A stretch of 64,000 nucleotides of DNA from Bacillus sp. 2B10 (GTDB lineage: Bacteria; Pseudomonadota; Alphaproteobacteria; Sphingomonadales; Sphingomonadaceae). The notes beneath the pieces were generated by a model. It made no database searches. It had not been told where the DNA came from and worked only from the letters and a program-made list of their open reading frames with translations. The stretch spans positions 21,338 through 85,337 of the forward strand of contig RPSH01000016.1 of assembly GCA_003946805.1 (NCBI GenBank). Reading direction: 5' to 3'. How positions within the stretch are numbered: position 1 is the first letter of the stretch; each line of letters begins with the position of its first letter. Both the position numbers and the translations under genes were made by a program. This document shows, piece after piece, positions 27,589 through 36,286 of this stretch.

Positions 27589-28515
27589 TCAATATCCCCG
27601 ATCGCGCGTGACGACGCCGACCAGCGGCTCGCCGGCACGATGCCGCCGGATGTTGGCGAGGACGGCCTTGCCCGATCCCTCATGGTCCGTCGTCGCGGCA
27701 ACGTGCGGCGTCACGACCACCCGCGGGTGCCGCCATAGCGGGTCGCCGGCCGGCAACGGCTCGACCGGCGTCACGTCGAGGATCGCACGCGACAGTCGTC
27801 CCGCATCCAGCGCCGCGACCAGCGCTTCGGCATCGAGATGCCCGCCACGTCCCGCACTGACGACCGCCGCCCCCGGCGGCATCGCCTCGAACAGCGCTCT
27901 TCCCAGAAACCCGCGCGTTTCGGGCGTCAGCGGCAGCAGGTTGACCAGAATATCCGTCTGCGCCGCAAAGGCGTGCAGGCCCCGTTCCCCGTGAAAGCAC
28001 GTCACCCCGGTCATGCTGCGCGGCGACCGGCTCCACCCCGACAGCGCGAACCCGAACGGCGCCAGCGCCGCGATCGCCGCCGAACCCATCTGCCCCAGTC
28101 CTGCGATACCGACGCGACGCTCCCCCGCCGGTACCTGCGGCAACTGACGCCACACCGCGTCCCGCTGCTGGTCGGCATAGGCGTACAGGTCGCGGTGCAG
28201 CGCCAGCACCGACATCGCGACATATTCGGCCATCGCCGCGGCGAGGTTCGGTTCGACCAGCCGCACCACGGCGACGTGCGGCGGCACCTGCGACAGGTCG
28301 AGCTGATCGACCCCCGCACCGATCGAGAACAACACCTCCAGACGGGGCAGCGTCTCGATCAGCCCCGGCGGCAGCGTCCACGCCGCCAGGTAGCGGATGT
28401 CCTCCGGATCGCCGATATCGGGCGCCAGCCGGACGTCGAGTTCGGGCATCGCCTGCGCGAACATCGCCGCCCAAACCGCGCCCCGCGCCAATTGCGCGGT
28501 ATAGAGCAATGCCAT
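27589..28515 (-). CDS. 2-hydroxyacid dehydrogenase (GhrA-like)
   Basis: Protein of about 308 residues, an NAD(P)-dependent D-2-hydroxyacid dehydrogenase close to glyoxylate/hydroxypyruvate reductase A. The Rossmann motif is VGIAGLGQMGSAA, and the catalytic region shows VVSAGRGGHLD (Arg), DVTPVEPLP (Glu) and VVVTPHVAATT (His). It reduces glyoxylate, hydroxypyruvate or a related acid; the exact substrate is unknown. ATG 28515 is chosen because the family N-terminus MALLYTAQ starts there. It is divergent from the membrane protein gene. Confidence 0.88.
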   Translation of the reverse strand: MALLYTAQLARGAVWAAMFAQAMPELDVRLAPDIGDPEDIRYLAAWTLPPGLIETLPRLEVLFSIGAGVDQLDLSQVPPHVAVVRLVEPNLAAAMAEYVAMSVLALHRDLYAYADQQRDAVWRQLPQVPAGERRVGIAGLGQMGSAAIAALAPFGFALSGWSRSPRSMTGVTCFHGERGLHAFAAQTDILVNLLPLTPETRGFLGRALFEAMPPGAAVVSAGRGGHLDAEALVAALDAGRLSRAILDVTPVEPLPAGDPLWRHPRVVVTPHVAATTDHEGSGKAVLANIRRHRAGEPLVGVVTRDRGY

Positions 28516-28623
28516 CGATCGCCTCCCTGTGCGAAACTGCGGCAGCCGTGCCGCATCGTCGAACGGCCGGTCAAGCGCGCATCGGGTTGACAGTGATATG
28601 TTATTACGTTGAAAGCGCCGCCG

Positions 28624-29775
28624 ATGACCGAACCAGCGAAGCGTCCGACCATCCGCCTGCAATCGATCGACGCGTTGCGCGGGCTGGTCATGGTCGTGAT
28701 GCTGCTCGACCATGTGCGCGAGACGTTCTTCGTGCATTTGCAGGTCGCTGATCCCGTCGATGCGCGCAGCGTCATGCCCGCGCTGTTCTTCACCCGGCTG
28801 CTCAGTTCGATCTGCGCACCGGTATTCGTCGCGCTGACCGGGCTGTCGGCATGGCTATACGGCCAGAAGCATTCGCGGGCCGAGGTTTCCGGCTTCCTGC
28901 TGCGGCGCGGGGCATTCCTGCTGGTCCTCGAAATAACCTTCGTCTCGTTCGCATGGAGCGCGAAGTTTCCGCCGCAGACGCTGTGGTTGCAGGTCATCTG
29001 GGCGATCGGCGCGAGCATGATCGTCCTCGCCGGGGCGGTGCATCTGTCGCGGGGGGTGATCGTGGCGCTCGGGCTGGCGATCGTCGGCGGCCATAACCTG
29101 CTCGACGGCATCGTGCTGGCGCCGGGCGACGCCTTTTTCGTGCCATGGGCGCTGCTGCACCAGCGCGCCGCCTTCGAATTCCTCGGCATCACGTGGAAGA
29201 CGACCTATCCGGCATTGCCATGGATCGGGGTGATCCTGCTCGGCTACGGCATCGGCCCGTGGTTCGCGACCGCCACCGCGCCCGCAGTGCGACAGCGGCG
29301 GCTGGTGCTGCTCGGGGTGCTGCTGCTCGCCGGCTTCGTGATATTGCGCGCGCTCGACCTGTATGGCGACCGGCCATGGTTCGATGCGGGCACGCCGCTG
29401 CGCATCGCGATCAGCTTCCTTGCGCTCACCAAATATCCGCCGTCGCTGCTGTACCTGATGCCGACGCTAGGGCTCGGCGCGCTGCTGCTGGCGGCGCTCG
29501 AGTCGGGGCAGGGGTCGCGCTGGCTGCCGGCGCTGGCGATCTTCGGCGCCGCGCCGATGTTCTTCTACCTGCTCCACCTCTATGTGTTGCGCGCCATCTA
29601 TCTCGGGGTCCTCGCGTTGTACGGGCCGAACCATGGCGAGGTGTACGGGTTCGATCACATCATCGGCGTCTGGGCGCTGTACGCGGTACTGCTCGCGCTG
29701 CTTTATCCGCCGACCCGCCGGTTCGCGCAGTTCAAGCAACGCCGCCGCGACATCCCGTGGCTCAAATATCTCTAG
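28624..29775 (+). CDS. DUF1624/NagX-like multipass membrane protein
   Basis: Protein of about 383 residues and around ten membrane segments. It starts RLQSIDALRGLVMVVMLLDHVRE, the signature shared by acyltransferase-like DUF1624 and heparan-glucosaminide acetyltransferase relatives (a conserved R-G and an Asp-His in helix 1). Later motifs are LPWIGVILLGYGIGPW and APMFFYLLHLYVLRA. The family may acylate surface sugars, but the activity here is not shown. Upstream, TTGACA (28587) sits 17 bases before TGAAAG. The stop overlaps that of the convergent M20 gene. Confidence 0.82.
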   Translation: MTEPAKRPTIRLQSIDALRGLVMVVMLLDHVRETFFVHLQVADPVDARSVMPALFFTRLLSSICAPVFVALTGLSAWLYGQKHSRAEVSGFLLRRGAFLLVLEITFVSFAWSAKFPPQTLWLQVIWAIGASMIVLAGAVHLSRGVIVALGLAIVGGHNLLDGIVLAPGDAFFVPWALLHQRAAFEFLGITWKTTYPALPWIGVILLGYGIGPWFATATAPAVRQRRLVLLGVLLLAGFVILRALDLYGDRPWFDAGTPLRIAISFLALTKYPPSLLYLMPTLGLGALLLAALESGQGSRWLPALAIFGAAPMFFYLLHLYVLRAIYLGVLALYGPNHGEVYGFDHIIGVWALYAVLLALLYPPTRRFAQFKQRRRDIPWLKYL

Positions 29776-30938
29776 CCCTGGCGCGCACCGACCAGCCGTT
29801 CGGCCAGCGCCGCGATCCAGGCGATTCCGGGGCCGATGATCGCATCGTTGAAGTCGTAGCGCGGATGATGGAGCGCCGGGTTCTCGCCCTCCGCCCGCGC
29901 CTGTCCCAGCCAGACATAGGCGCCCGGACAGGCCTGTAGCATGAACGCGAAATCCTCGGCGGTCAGCGCCGGATCGGGTGCCTCGCCATGGACCAGCCCG
30001 GCGGCCGCCGCCGCGTCCAGCGCGATCGTCGCCGCGCGCGGATCGTTGATCGTCGGCGGATACATGCGGGTATAGGTCAGCTCGACCCGCGTGTCGGTGG
30101 CGATGCCGATCCCCGCCGCCATCGCGCCGATCGCCGCCTCGATCCGCGCCTGCACGGCCGGGTCGAAGCTGCGCACGGTACCGACCAGCGTCACCGCTGC
30201 GGGCAGGACATTGTGCGTGTCGCCGCCATTGATCTGCGTGACCGACAGCACCGCCTGGTCGGTCGGTGCGATTCGCCGCGCGACGATGGTGTTGAGCTGC
30301 GTCACCAGCTGCGCCGCCGCCAATATGGCATCGGGCGTGCCATGGGGCATCGCGGCGTGGCCGCCCCTGCCGTGGATCGCGATCGCGAACTTGTCCGCCG
30401 CCGCCATGATCGGCCCGGCACGCGTCCGAAGCTCGCCGGCGGGCAGGTCTGGCCAGTTGTGGAGCGCGAAGACATGGTCGCACGGGAATCGATCGAACAA
30501 CCCGTCCTCGATCATCGCCCGCGCGCCGGCCTGTCCCTCTTCGGCCGGCTGGAACAGGAAATGGATCGTGCCGTCGAACGGCGGCAGGGTGGCGAGATGC
30601 CGCGCCGCGCCGATCAGGATCGCGGTATGTCCGTCATGGCCGCAGCCGTGGAACACGCCGGGCACCGTGCTGGCATGGCGCGGCGTGCCCTGTTCTTGGA
30701 ATGGCAGCGCATCCATGTCGGCACGCAGCCCCAGCGTCGTTCCCGGCCGCCCATGGGTCAGCGTCGCCACCACCCCGGTCCCGCCGATGCCGGTCGTGAC
30801 GGCAAGGCCCGCCGCGCGCAGCTGTTCGGCGACGATTCCCGCGGTGCGATGCTCGGCAAAGGCCAGTTCGGGATGGGCGTGGAGATCGTGCCGGATCGCG
30901 GTCACGGCATCGACGATCTCGGCAAAATGCTGGGTCAT
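29772..30938 (-). CDS. M20 family amidohydrolase
   Basis: Protein of about 388 residues, a metal-dependent amidohydrolase of the hippurate hydrolase / N-acyl amino acid hydrolase type. Signatures are IRHDLHAHPELAFAEHRTA, GLRADMDALPFQE, VFHGCGHDGHTA (metal His/Cys), FQPAEEGQAGARAM (catalytic Glu) and the dimerisation domain with GRGGHAAMPHGTPD. It cleaves an N-acyl group from an amino acid or related amide; the substrate is unknown. No signal peptide. It is convergent with the membrane protein gene, sharing 4 bp at the stops. Confidence 0.9.
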   Translation of the reverse strand: MTQHFAEIVDAVTAIRHDLHAHPELAFAEHRTAGIVAEQLRAAGLAVTTGIGGTGVVATLTHGRPGTTLGLRADMDALPFQEQGTPRHASTVPGVFHGCGHDGHTAILIGAARHLATLPPFDGTIHFLFQPAEEGQAGARAMIEDGLFDRFPCDHVFALHNWPDLPAGELRTRAGPIMAAADKFAIAIHGRGGHAAMPHGTPDAILAAAQLVTQLNTIVARRIAPTDQAVLSVTQINGGDTHNVLPAAVTLVGTVRSFDPAVQARIEAAIGAMAAGIGIATDTRVELTYTRMYPPTINDPRAATIALDAAAAAGLVHGEAPDPALTAEDFAFMLQACPGAYVWLGQARAEGENPALHHPRYDFNDAIIGPGIAWIAALAERLVGARQG

Positions 30939-31034
30939 GGCGGTCCCTGAGAAAGCGCCAGCTTGCCGCCGCCGTCGCATCCCGGTCAACCACCCGCCGC
31001 CGCTGCTTTTTGCCGACGGGCGCGAAGAACACGC

Positions 31035-31063
31035 TTTACACCGCCGGTCGGCTATCCTACAGG
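31035..31063 (+). promoter_or_regulatory. Promoter of the second tRNA-Asp gene
   Basis: TTTACA (31035-31040), 17-base spacer, TACAGG (31058-31063), 18 bases before the tRNA. Same geometry as the first copy; the bases between -10 and tRNA (GCCGCCTCCTCGCT) are also shared. Confidence 0.7.
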
Positions 31064-31081
31064 CCGCCTCCTCGCTTGAGA

Positions 31082-31158
<77 letters not shown>

Positions 31159-31186
31159 TCCTCCCGCCCGTCGCGGAGGATCGGCG

Positions 31187-31408
31187 CTACCGCCAGCGGC
31201 CGGTTTCCATCCACAGAAGCATGCGTCGCATCGGCAGCACCCACAGCCACGCGATGCCGGCGACAAGGTAGAATGCGAGCTGCAGCACCCAGTGCCAGCC
31301 ACCGACCACCGCCGACAGCATCGCGACTGCCACCGCCCACACGGTCAGCATGACCAGGATCGCCAGGACCCCGGCCGGTTTGCGCCAGGTCGGTTCGTTC
31401 ACAATCAT
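31187..31408 (-). CDS. DUF2842 small membrane protein
   Basis: Protein of 73 residues with two membrane helices (VLAILVMLTVWAVAVAMLSAVV and VLQLAFYLVAGIAWLWVLPM) and the conserved end PMRRMLLWMETGRWR, matching the alphaproteobacterial DUF2842 family of unknown function. Its start overlaps the cyclo-ligase stop (ATGA), so the two are coupled. Confidence 0.82.
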   Translation of the reverse strand: MIVNEPTWRKPAGVLAILVMLTVWAVAVAMLSAVVGGWHWVLQLAFYLVAGIAWLWVLPMRRMLLWMETGRWR

Positions 31409-31944
31409 TCTCCCGGCAGGAACAGGTCGGTTTCGGTGACGATCGCATCCAGCGCGACGTCCCACGGATCGCACGGCAGGCGATCGACCTGCTGCACCGA
31501 CCATGCGATGCCGATCTTGAGCGCGTCGGGCAATGCCGCAAACGCCCGGTCGTAATGCCCAGCGCCCTGGCCCAGCCGGTTGCACGCCGAATCGAACCCG
31601 ACCAGCGGCGTCAGGATGATCGCCGGGGCGACCGGCGGCGTATCGGCGGCGGGCTGGCGCAACCCGAACGGTCCGTCGTGCAGCCGGTCGCCGGCGTGGA
31701 AGGCGATCGGCGATTTCCGGTCGATCACGACCGGCCACGCCAGCACCGCGCCCGCGGCCACCGCCATGCGATCGAACGCGGCCGGATCGGCTTCGCCGCC
31801 TACCGGGACATAGCTGGCGACGATCATGCCGGGCCGCAGCGCGCGCAGGAACAGCGGCGGCGGGGCAGGGGGCGCCGGACCGCCTGCCGCGAACGTCCGT
31901 CGCCGGGCGCGCAATCCGGCACGCAGGGCGGCCTTGTCGATCAT
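31405..31944 (-). CDS. 5-formyltetrahydrofolate cyclo-ligase
   Basis: Protein of about 179 residues that converts 5-formyl-THF to 5,10-methenyl-THF with ATP. The basic N-terminus KAALRAGLRARRR and the nucleotide/folate motif NRLGQGAGHYDRAFA are diagnostic. ATG 31944 is preferred (MIDKAALR); a GTG/ATG nine codons upstream is possible. Directly upstream lies 6S RNA, then zapA, an arrangement known from many proteobacteria (zapA-ssrS-ygfA). Confidence 0.92.
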   Translation of the reverse strand: MIDKAALRAGLRARRRTFAAGGPAPPAPPPLFLRALRPGMIVASYVPVGGEADPAAFDRMAVAAGAVLAWPVVIDRKSPIAFHAGDRLHDGPFGLRQPAADTPPVAPAIILTPLVGFDSACNRLGQGAGHYDRAFAALPDALKIGIAWSVQQVDRLPCDPWDVALDAIVTETDLFLPGE

Positions 31945-31960
31945 CGATCGGGGGTGTGGC

Positions 31961-32121
31961 GGAACCACCATGGGCCGTTTGCCGCGTTATCCACTGACGC
32001 ACGGTACGTCAGGTGGGGATCATGTACGTCAGACCAGGATCTGCGCAGGGACAACCCCCATGGATGAAGAAATAGCCTCAGGGATTATGCAAGGCTCGCA
32101 CCGGGCAGTCCCGCCATCTCC
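31961..32121 (-). ncRNA. ssrS: 6S RNA
   Basis: The 161-base gap between zapA and the cyclo-ligase gene reads on the minus strand as 6S RNA. The ends pair in a long interrupted stem (GGAG.AUGG...UGCC with GGCA...CCAU...UUCC). The 5' half has CCCTGAGGCTATTTCTTCAT, close to the E. coli 6S open-bubble side. The 3' half has CACC, a small hairpin (CTGACG/GCGTCAG) and GGATAACGCGG like E. coli. 6S RNA binds sigma70 RNA polymerase in stationary phase; gene order supports the call. Ends are approximate. Confidence 0.78.
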
Positions 32122-32124
32122 TAT

Positions 32125-32424
32125 CTAGGCGTCCGGACCCCGTACCTCAAGGGCCGAAGCGATCGCCTCCAGCCGCCCGGCGATCCGTTCCAGCACCGCA
32201 GCGGACGGATCGGCGGGCGTGTCCGCCGTTCCCTCGCTCAACTGGTCGGCCAGAATCAGCGCGATGTAGAGCAACGTCCGCTCCGACGATCCGCCCGACG
32301 CGCGCTGTGCCGCCGCGGCATGGCGTTCCAGCAGCGCGCCCAGCGCCCGCAGCTTGGGTTCCTCGCCGTCGCGACAGCCGACCTGGTGGCTGCGTCCGGC
32401 GATGTTCAGCGTGATCTGGCCCAT
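32125..32424 (-). CDS. zapA: Cell division protein ZapA
   Basis: Protein of 99 residues that bundles FtsZ at the division ring. The N-terminal beta segment (QITLNIAGRSHQVGCRDGEE) and following helices (LRALGALLERHAAAAQ; LLYIALILADQL) fit ZapA, including the Arg/Gly-rich turn. It follows a small coiled-coil gene with a 1-base overlap and precedes 6S RNA. Confidence 0.9.
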   Translation of the reverse strand: MGQITLNIAGRSHQVGCRDGEEPKLRALGALLERHAAAAQRASGGSSERTLLYIALILADQLSEGTADTPADPSAAVLERIAGRLEAIASALEVRGPDA

Positions 32425-32615
32425 CAGTCGGCGTCCGCTTCGCGCGCGATCACCGCGTCCAGCGCGCCGATCGCATCGCCGATCCGCGCCTTGAGCGCGG
32501 CATGTCGCGCGGCCAGCACCCGATTCGCCTCGCCCCGCGCATGGGCGGCGCGTTCGATCCGCGACAACGCCTGTTCGATCCGCGCGACGGCGGCTGCATG
32601 GGGGTCGTCGTTCAT
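32424..32615 (-). CDS. Small coiled-coil protein upstream of zapA
   Basis: Protein of 63 residues, all predicted helix with regular Ala/Leu heptads (ARIEQALSRIERAAHARGEA; LKARIGDAIGALDAVIA) and many Arg/Glu. It resembles the short DUF4164-type proteins often encoded before zapA in alphaproteobacteria, but the match is by character and position. It overlaps zapA by one base and may serve FtsZ-ring or envelope functions. Confidence 0.68.
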   Translation of the reverse strand: MNDDPHAAAVARIEQALSRIERAAHARGEANRVLAARHAALKARIGDAIGALDAVIAREADAD

Positions 32616-32666
32616 CCGATGAAACTATCCCTGCTATACATGTTAAACAACCCTTGGGTTTGGCGG

Positions 32667-32695
32667 TTGACTGAACCGCGTGACGGTTCCAAAGG
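32667..32695 (+). promoter_or_regulatory. Candidate tkt promoter with palindromic spacer
   Basis: TTGACT (32667-32672) and CAAAGG (32690-32695) are 17 bases apart; the -10 resembles the tRNA-Asp ones (TAAAGG, TACAGG). The 17 spacer bases are exactly GAACCGCGTGACGGTTC, a 6-bp perfect inverted repeat around CGTGA. This is the geometry of an operator between -35 and -10, as bound by MerR-type or other dimeric regulators; the regulator is unknown. Confidence 0.5.
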
Positions 32696-32731
32696 CTCGC
32701 GCAACCCTAGTAGCGCCCAACAGGAGTGCGC

Positions 32732-34711
32732 GTGACCATATCCCAGCTCGAACTCGCCAACGCCATCCGCGTTTTGTCGATGGACGCGGTGGAGGCCGCC
32801 AACTCGGGGCACCCCGGCATGCCGATGGGCATGGCCGACGTCGCGACGGTCCTGTGGTCGAAATTCCTCAAATTCGATCCCGCCGACCCGCATTGGGCCG
32901 ATCGAGACCGCTTCGTCCTGTCGGCGGGCCATGGATCGATGCTGATCTATTCGCTCCTCCACCTGACCGGTTATGCGAAGCCCACCATTCAGGACATTGC
33001 GGACTTCCGCAAGCTGGGCAGCCCGTGCGCGGGCCATCCGGAGAATTTCGAGCTGCCCGGCATCGAATGCACCACCGGCCCGTTGGGGCAGGGCCTTGCG
33101 ATGGCGGTCGGCATGGCGACTGCCGAGCGGCACCTGAACACCGTGTTCGGCGACGAGCTCGTCGATCACCGCACCTGGGTGGTCGCCGGCGACGGCTGCC
33201 TGATGGAAGGGATCAACCACGAGGCGATCGGCCTGGCCGGCCATCTGAAGCTCGGCCGCCTGAACGTGCTGTGGGACGACAACCGCATCACCATCGACGG
33301 ATCGACCGACCTGTCGACCAGCGAGGATGTGTCGGCCCGCTACGAAGCGACCGGCTGGCACGTCGTCGCTTGCGACGGCCACGACTTCGCCGACATCGAA
33401 CGCGCGCTGGCGCAAGCCGCCGCCGACCCGCGCCCTTCGCTGGTCCGCTGCCGCACGGTGATCGGAAAGGGCGCGCCGAACAAGGGCGGCAGCCACAAGG
33501 TCCACGGTTCGCCGCTGGGTGCCGACGAAATCCTCGCCACCCGCGCTGCCCTGCTGTGGGAACATGACGCATTCCACCTGCCCGAGCCGCTGACCGATGC
33601 GTGGAAGGCTGTCGGCGCGCGCGGCGCTCCGGTCCATGCCGAGTGGAACGACCGGCTGTCGGCCCATGCCGATCGCGCCGAGTTCGAACGCCGCATGGCG
33701 AACAGGCTGCCCGACGGCTGGTCGCTGAAGGGGCATGTCGACGGCCTGATCGCCGAGCCGAAGAAGATCGCGACCCGCGTCGCATCGTCGCTGGCGCTCG
33801 AAGCCATCAACGCCTCGCTGCCCGAGACGATCGGCGGTTCGGCCGACCTGACGCCGTCGAACAATACCCAGACGAAGGCGCAGGTCGCGCTGACGGCACA
33901 GGATTATTCGGGGCGCTACATCCATTACGGCATCCGCGAGTTCGGCATGTCGGCGGCGATGAACGGCATGGCGCTGCACGGCGGCGTGCTGGCCTATGGC
34001 GGCACCTTCCTGGTGTTCGCCGACTATGCACGGCCCGCGATCCGGCTGTCGGCGCTGCAGAATGCCGGCGTCGTCTATGTCATGACCCATGACTCGATCG
34101 GTCTGGGCGAGGACGGCCCGACCCACCAGCCGATCGAGCATGTCATGAGCCTGCGGATCATCCCCGGCCTCGACGTCTATCGCCCCGCCGATGCGGTCGA
34201 GACGGCGGAATGCTGGGAACTGGCGGTGCAGCGCCGCGACGGTCCGTCGCTGCTGGCGCTGTCGCGTCAGAACCTGCCGCAGCTGCGCAGCGAGGCGAGC
34301 GAGAATCGCAGCGCGAAGGGCGCGTACCGGCTCAAGGCCGCCGATGCCGACCGCCGCGTCATCCTGATCGCGACCGGTTCGGAAGTGGAGATCGCGGTCG
34401 GCGTCGCGCAGCAGCTCGAATCGCACGGGATCGGTGCCGACGTCGTGTCGATGCCGTGCTGGTCGCGCTTCGATGCGCAGGATGCCGCGTATCGCGAGGA
34501 CGTGCTGCCCCACGCCCGCCCGGACGAGATTCTGCGTGTGTCGATCGAGGCGGGGACGACGATCGGCTGGGAACGCTACACGATGGTCGACGGCCTGCGC
34601 TTCGGCATCGACCGGTTCGGGGCGTCGGCCCCGGCGGACAAGCTCTACGAATATTTCGGACTGACCGCCGACGCCATCACCGCGAAGGTGCTGGCGCGGC
34701 TTGGCAACTGA
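32732..34711 (+). CDS. tkt: Transketolase
   Basis: Protein of about 659 residues moving two-carbon units between sugar phosphates with thiamine diphosphate (made in part via ThiE, 39.8 kb). Signatures are ANSGHPGMPMGMADV, SAGHGSMLIYSLLHLTGY, the ThDP motif VVAGDGCLMEGINHEA...LWDDN, THDSIGLGEDGPTHQPIEH and the C-terminal VSIEAGTTIGWERY. GTG 32732 is chosen because AGGAG (32722-32726) is well spaced to it; the GTG at 32726 overlaps that site. gap follows after 12 bp. Confidence 0.96.
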   Translation: MTISQLELANAIRVLSMDAVEAANSGHPGMPMGMADVATVLWSKFLKFDPADPHWADRDRFVLSAGHGSMLIYSLLHLTGYAKPTIQDIADFRKLGSPCAGHPENFELPGIECTTGPLGQGLAMAVGMATAERHLNTVFGDELVDHRTWVVAGDGCLMEGINHEAIGLAGHLKLGRLNVLWDDNRITIDGSTDLSTSEDVSARYEATGWHVVACDGHDFADIERALAQAAADPRPSLVRCRTVIGKGAPNKGGSHKVHGSPLGADEILATRAALLWEHDAFHLPEPLTDAWKAVGARGAPVHAEWNDRLSAHADRAEFERRMANRLPDGWSLKGHVDGLIAEPKKIATRVASSLALEAINASLPETIGGSADLTPSNNTQTKAQVALTAQDYSGRYIHYGIREFGMSAAMNGMALHGGVLAYGGTFLVFADYARPAIRLSALQNAGVVYVMTHDSIGLGEDGPTHQPIEHVMSLRIIPGLDVYRPADAVETAECWELAVQRRDGPSLLALSRQNLPQLRSEASENRSAKGAYRLKAADADRRVILIATGSEVEIAVGVAQQLESHGIGADVVSMPCWSRFDAQDAAYREDVLPHARPDEILRVSIEAGTTIGWERYTMVDGLRFGIDRFGASAPADKLYEYFGLTADAITAKVLARLGN

Positions 34712-34723
34712 GGAGACGCGGAT

Positions 34724-35731
34724 ATGACGAAAGTAGCGATCAACGGGTTCGGACGCATCGGCCGTCTGGTGGCGCGCGCGATCCTCGAGCGCCCCGACAG
34801 CGGCCTCGAACTGGTCACGATCAACGACCTCGCCGATGCCAAGTCGAACGCATGGCTGTTCAGCCGCGATTCGGTCCACGGCAAGTATCCGGGCGAGGTT
34901 GCCGCCGAGGGCGACGATCTGGTCATCGACGGCAAGCGCATCCGCGTCACTGCCGAGCGTGACCCCGCCAACCTGCCGCACAAGGAACTGGGCGTCGAGC
35001 TGGTGCTCGAATGCACCGGCTTCTTCACGGACCGCACGTCGTGCCAGAAGCATATCGATGCGGGTGCGAAGCGCGTGCTGATCTCGGCGCCCGGCAAGAA
35101 TGTCGACCTGACCGTCGTCTACGGCGTCAACCACGACAAGCTGGAAGCCGGCCACACGATCGTGTCGAACGCGTCGTGCACCACCAACTGCCTCGCGCCC
35201 GTCGCCAAGGTGCTGAACGATTCGATCGGCATCGAACGCGGCCTGATGACCACGATCCACGCCTATACCAACGACCAGAAGATCCTCGACCAGATCCACC
35301 CCGATCTGCGTCGCGCCCGTGCCGCCGCGATGTCGATGATCCCGACCACCACCGGCGCCGCCCGCGCGGTCGGCGAAGTGCTGCCTGAACTCAAGGGCCG
35401 TCTCGATGGTTCTGCGGTCCGCGTGCCGGTGCCGGACGGCAGCCTCGTCGACCTGACCTTCACGCCCAAGCGCGACACGACGAAGGACGAGGTCAACGCG
35501 ATCCTGAAGGCGGCGTCGGAATCGGGTCCGCTCAAGGGCGTGCTGGTGTTCTCGGACGAACCGCTGGTGTCGATCGACATCGTCCACACCCCGGCATCGT
35601 CGACCGTCGACAGCCTCGAGACCGCCGTATTGGACGGCAAGCTGGTCCGCGTCGTGTCGTGGTACGACAATGAATGGGGCTTCTCGAACCGCATGGTCGA
35701 CACCGCGACCGCGATGGCGAAGCTGGGGTAA
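34724..35731 (+). CDS. gap: Glyceraldehyde-3-phosphate dehydrogenase, type I
   Basis: Protein of 335 residues. It has [14 protein letters not shown] for NAD binding, the catalytic Cys in [15 protein letters not shown], the Arg/His region [18 protein letters not shown] and [12 protein letters not shown]. An Asp soon after the second strand (INDLADA) fits NAD preference. It interconverts glyceraldehyde 3-phosphate and 1,3-bisphosphoglycerate, the pgk substrate. RBS GAGGAGACG precedes the ATG. Part of tkt-gap-MOSC-pgk. Confidence 0.97.
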   Translation: MTKVAINGFGRIGRLVARAILERPDSGLELVTINDLADAKSNAWLFSRDSVHGKYPGEVAAEGDDLVIDGKRIRVTAERDPANLPHKELGVELVLECTGFFTDRTSCQKHIDAGAKRVLISAPGKNVDLTVVYGVNHDKLEAGHTIVSNASCTTNCLAPVAKVLNDSIGIERGLMTTIHAYTNDQKILDQIHPDLRRARAAAMSMIPTTTGAARAVGEVLPELKGRLDGSAVRVPVPDGSLVDLTFTPKRDTTKDEVNAILKAASESGPLKGVLVFSDEPLVSIDIVHTPASSTVDSLETAVLDGKLVRVVSWYDNEWGFSNRMVDTATAMAKLG

Positions 35732-35736
35732 GCCCG

Positions 35737-36198
35737 ATGGCGGGTGGTATCCTCAAGGGCATCGCCCGCCACGCCTTTTCGCGCGGGCCGATCGAACTGG
35801 TGCAGACGGTGCGCGTCACCGTCGAAACCGGCCTTGACGGCGATTTCCGCGGCGCGCTGAAACCCGGCCGCAACAAGCGGCAGGTGTCGCTGATGGAAGT
35901 CGGCGACTGGGCGACCGCGATGCGCCTGATCGGCCACGAACTGCCATGGTGGGAACGCCGCGCGAACCTGCTGATCGAGGATTTCGACCTGCCGCAGACG
36001 GTCGGTGTGCGGCTTCGCGTCGGCGCGGTGCTGCTCGAAATCACCAAGGAATGCGATCCGTGCAGCCGCATGGAGACGATCGCCGAAGGGCTGCGAGCCG
36101 CACTTACCCCCGACTGGCGCGGCGGCGCGCTGGCGCAGGTGATCGAGGGCGGGCAGATCAGCGTCGGCGACACGATACGAATCGAACACACCCGTTAG
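35737..36198 (+). CDS. MOSC domain protein
   Basis: Protein of about 153 residues covering one MOSC domain (found in molybdenum cofactor sulphurases and YiiM/YuaD-like proteins). Recognisable are [22 protein letters not shown] near residues 29-49, [27 protein letters not shown] and the conserved cysteines of KECDPCSRM. Such domains handle sulphur or N-hydroxylated substrates; the role between gap and pgk is unexplained. It starts 5 bp after the gap stop, so is very likely co-transcribed. Confidence 0.82.
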   Translation: MAGGILKGIARHAFSRGPIELVQTVRVTVETGLDGDFRGALKPGRNKRQVSLMEVGDWATAMRLIGHELPWWERRANLLIEDFDLPQTVGVRLRVGAVLLEITKECDPCSRMETIAEGLRAALTPDWRGGALAQVIEGGQISVGDTIRIEHTR

Positions 36199-36263
36199 GT
36201 TCGAGCTTGTCGAGAACTGTTCTCGACCGACGCATCTCGACTTCGCTCGATGCTGCTCGAACC
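36198..36263. repeat. Nested palindromic repeat (type C)
   Basis: Outer arms GGTTCGAGC (36198-36206) and GCTCGAACC (36255-36263) pair perfectly; inside is GTCGAGAA-CTG-TTCTCGAC (36209-36227). It fills the 88-bp gap between the MOSC gene and pgk. Similar 'TTCGAGC...TCGAACC' units are common between sphingomonad genes (general knowledge); only this copy is in the window. It could slow transcription into pgk. Confidence 0.65.
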
Positions 36264-36286
36264 GAACGGCATTTGGGAGCGAACAT

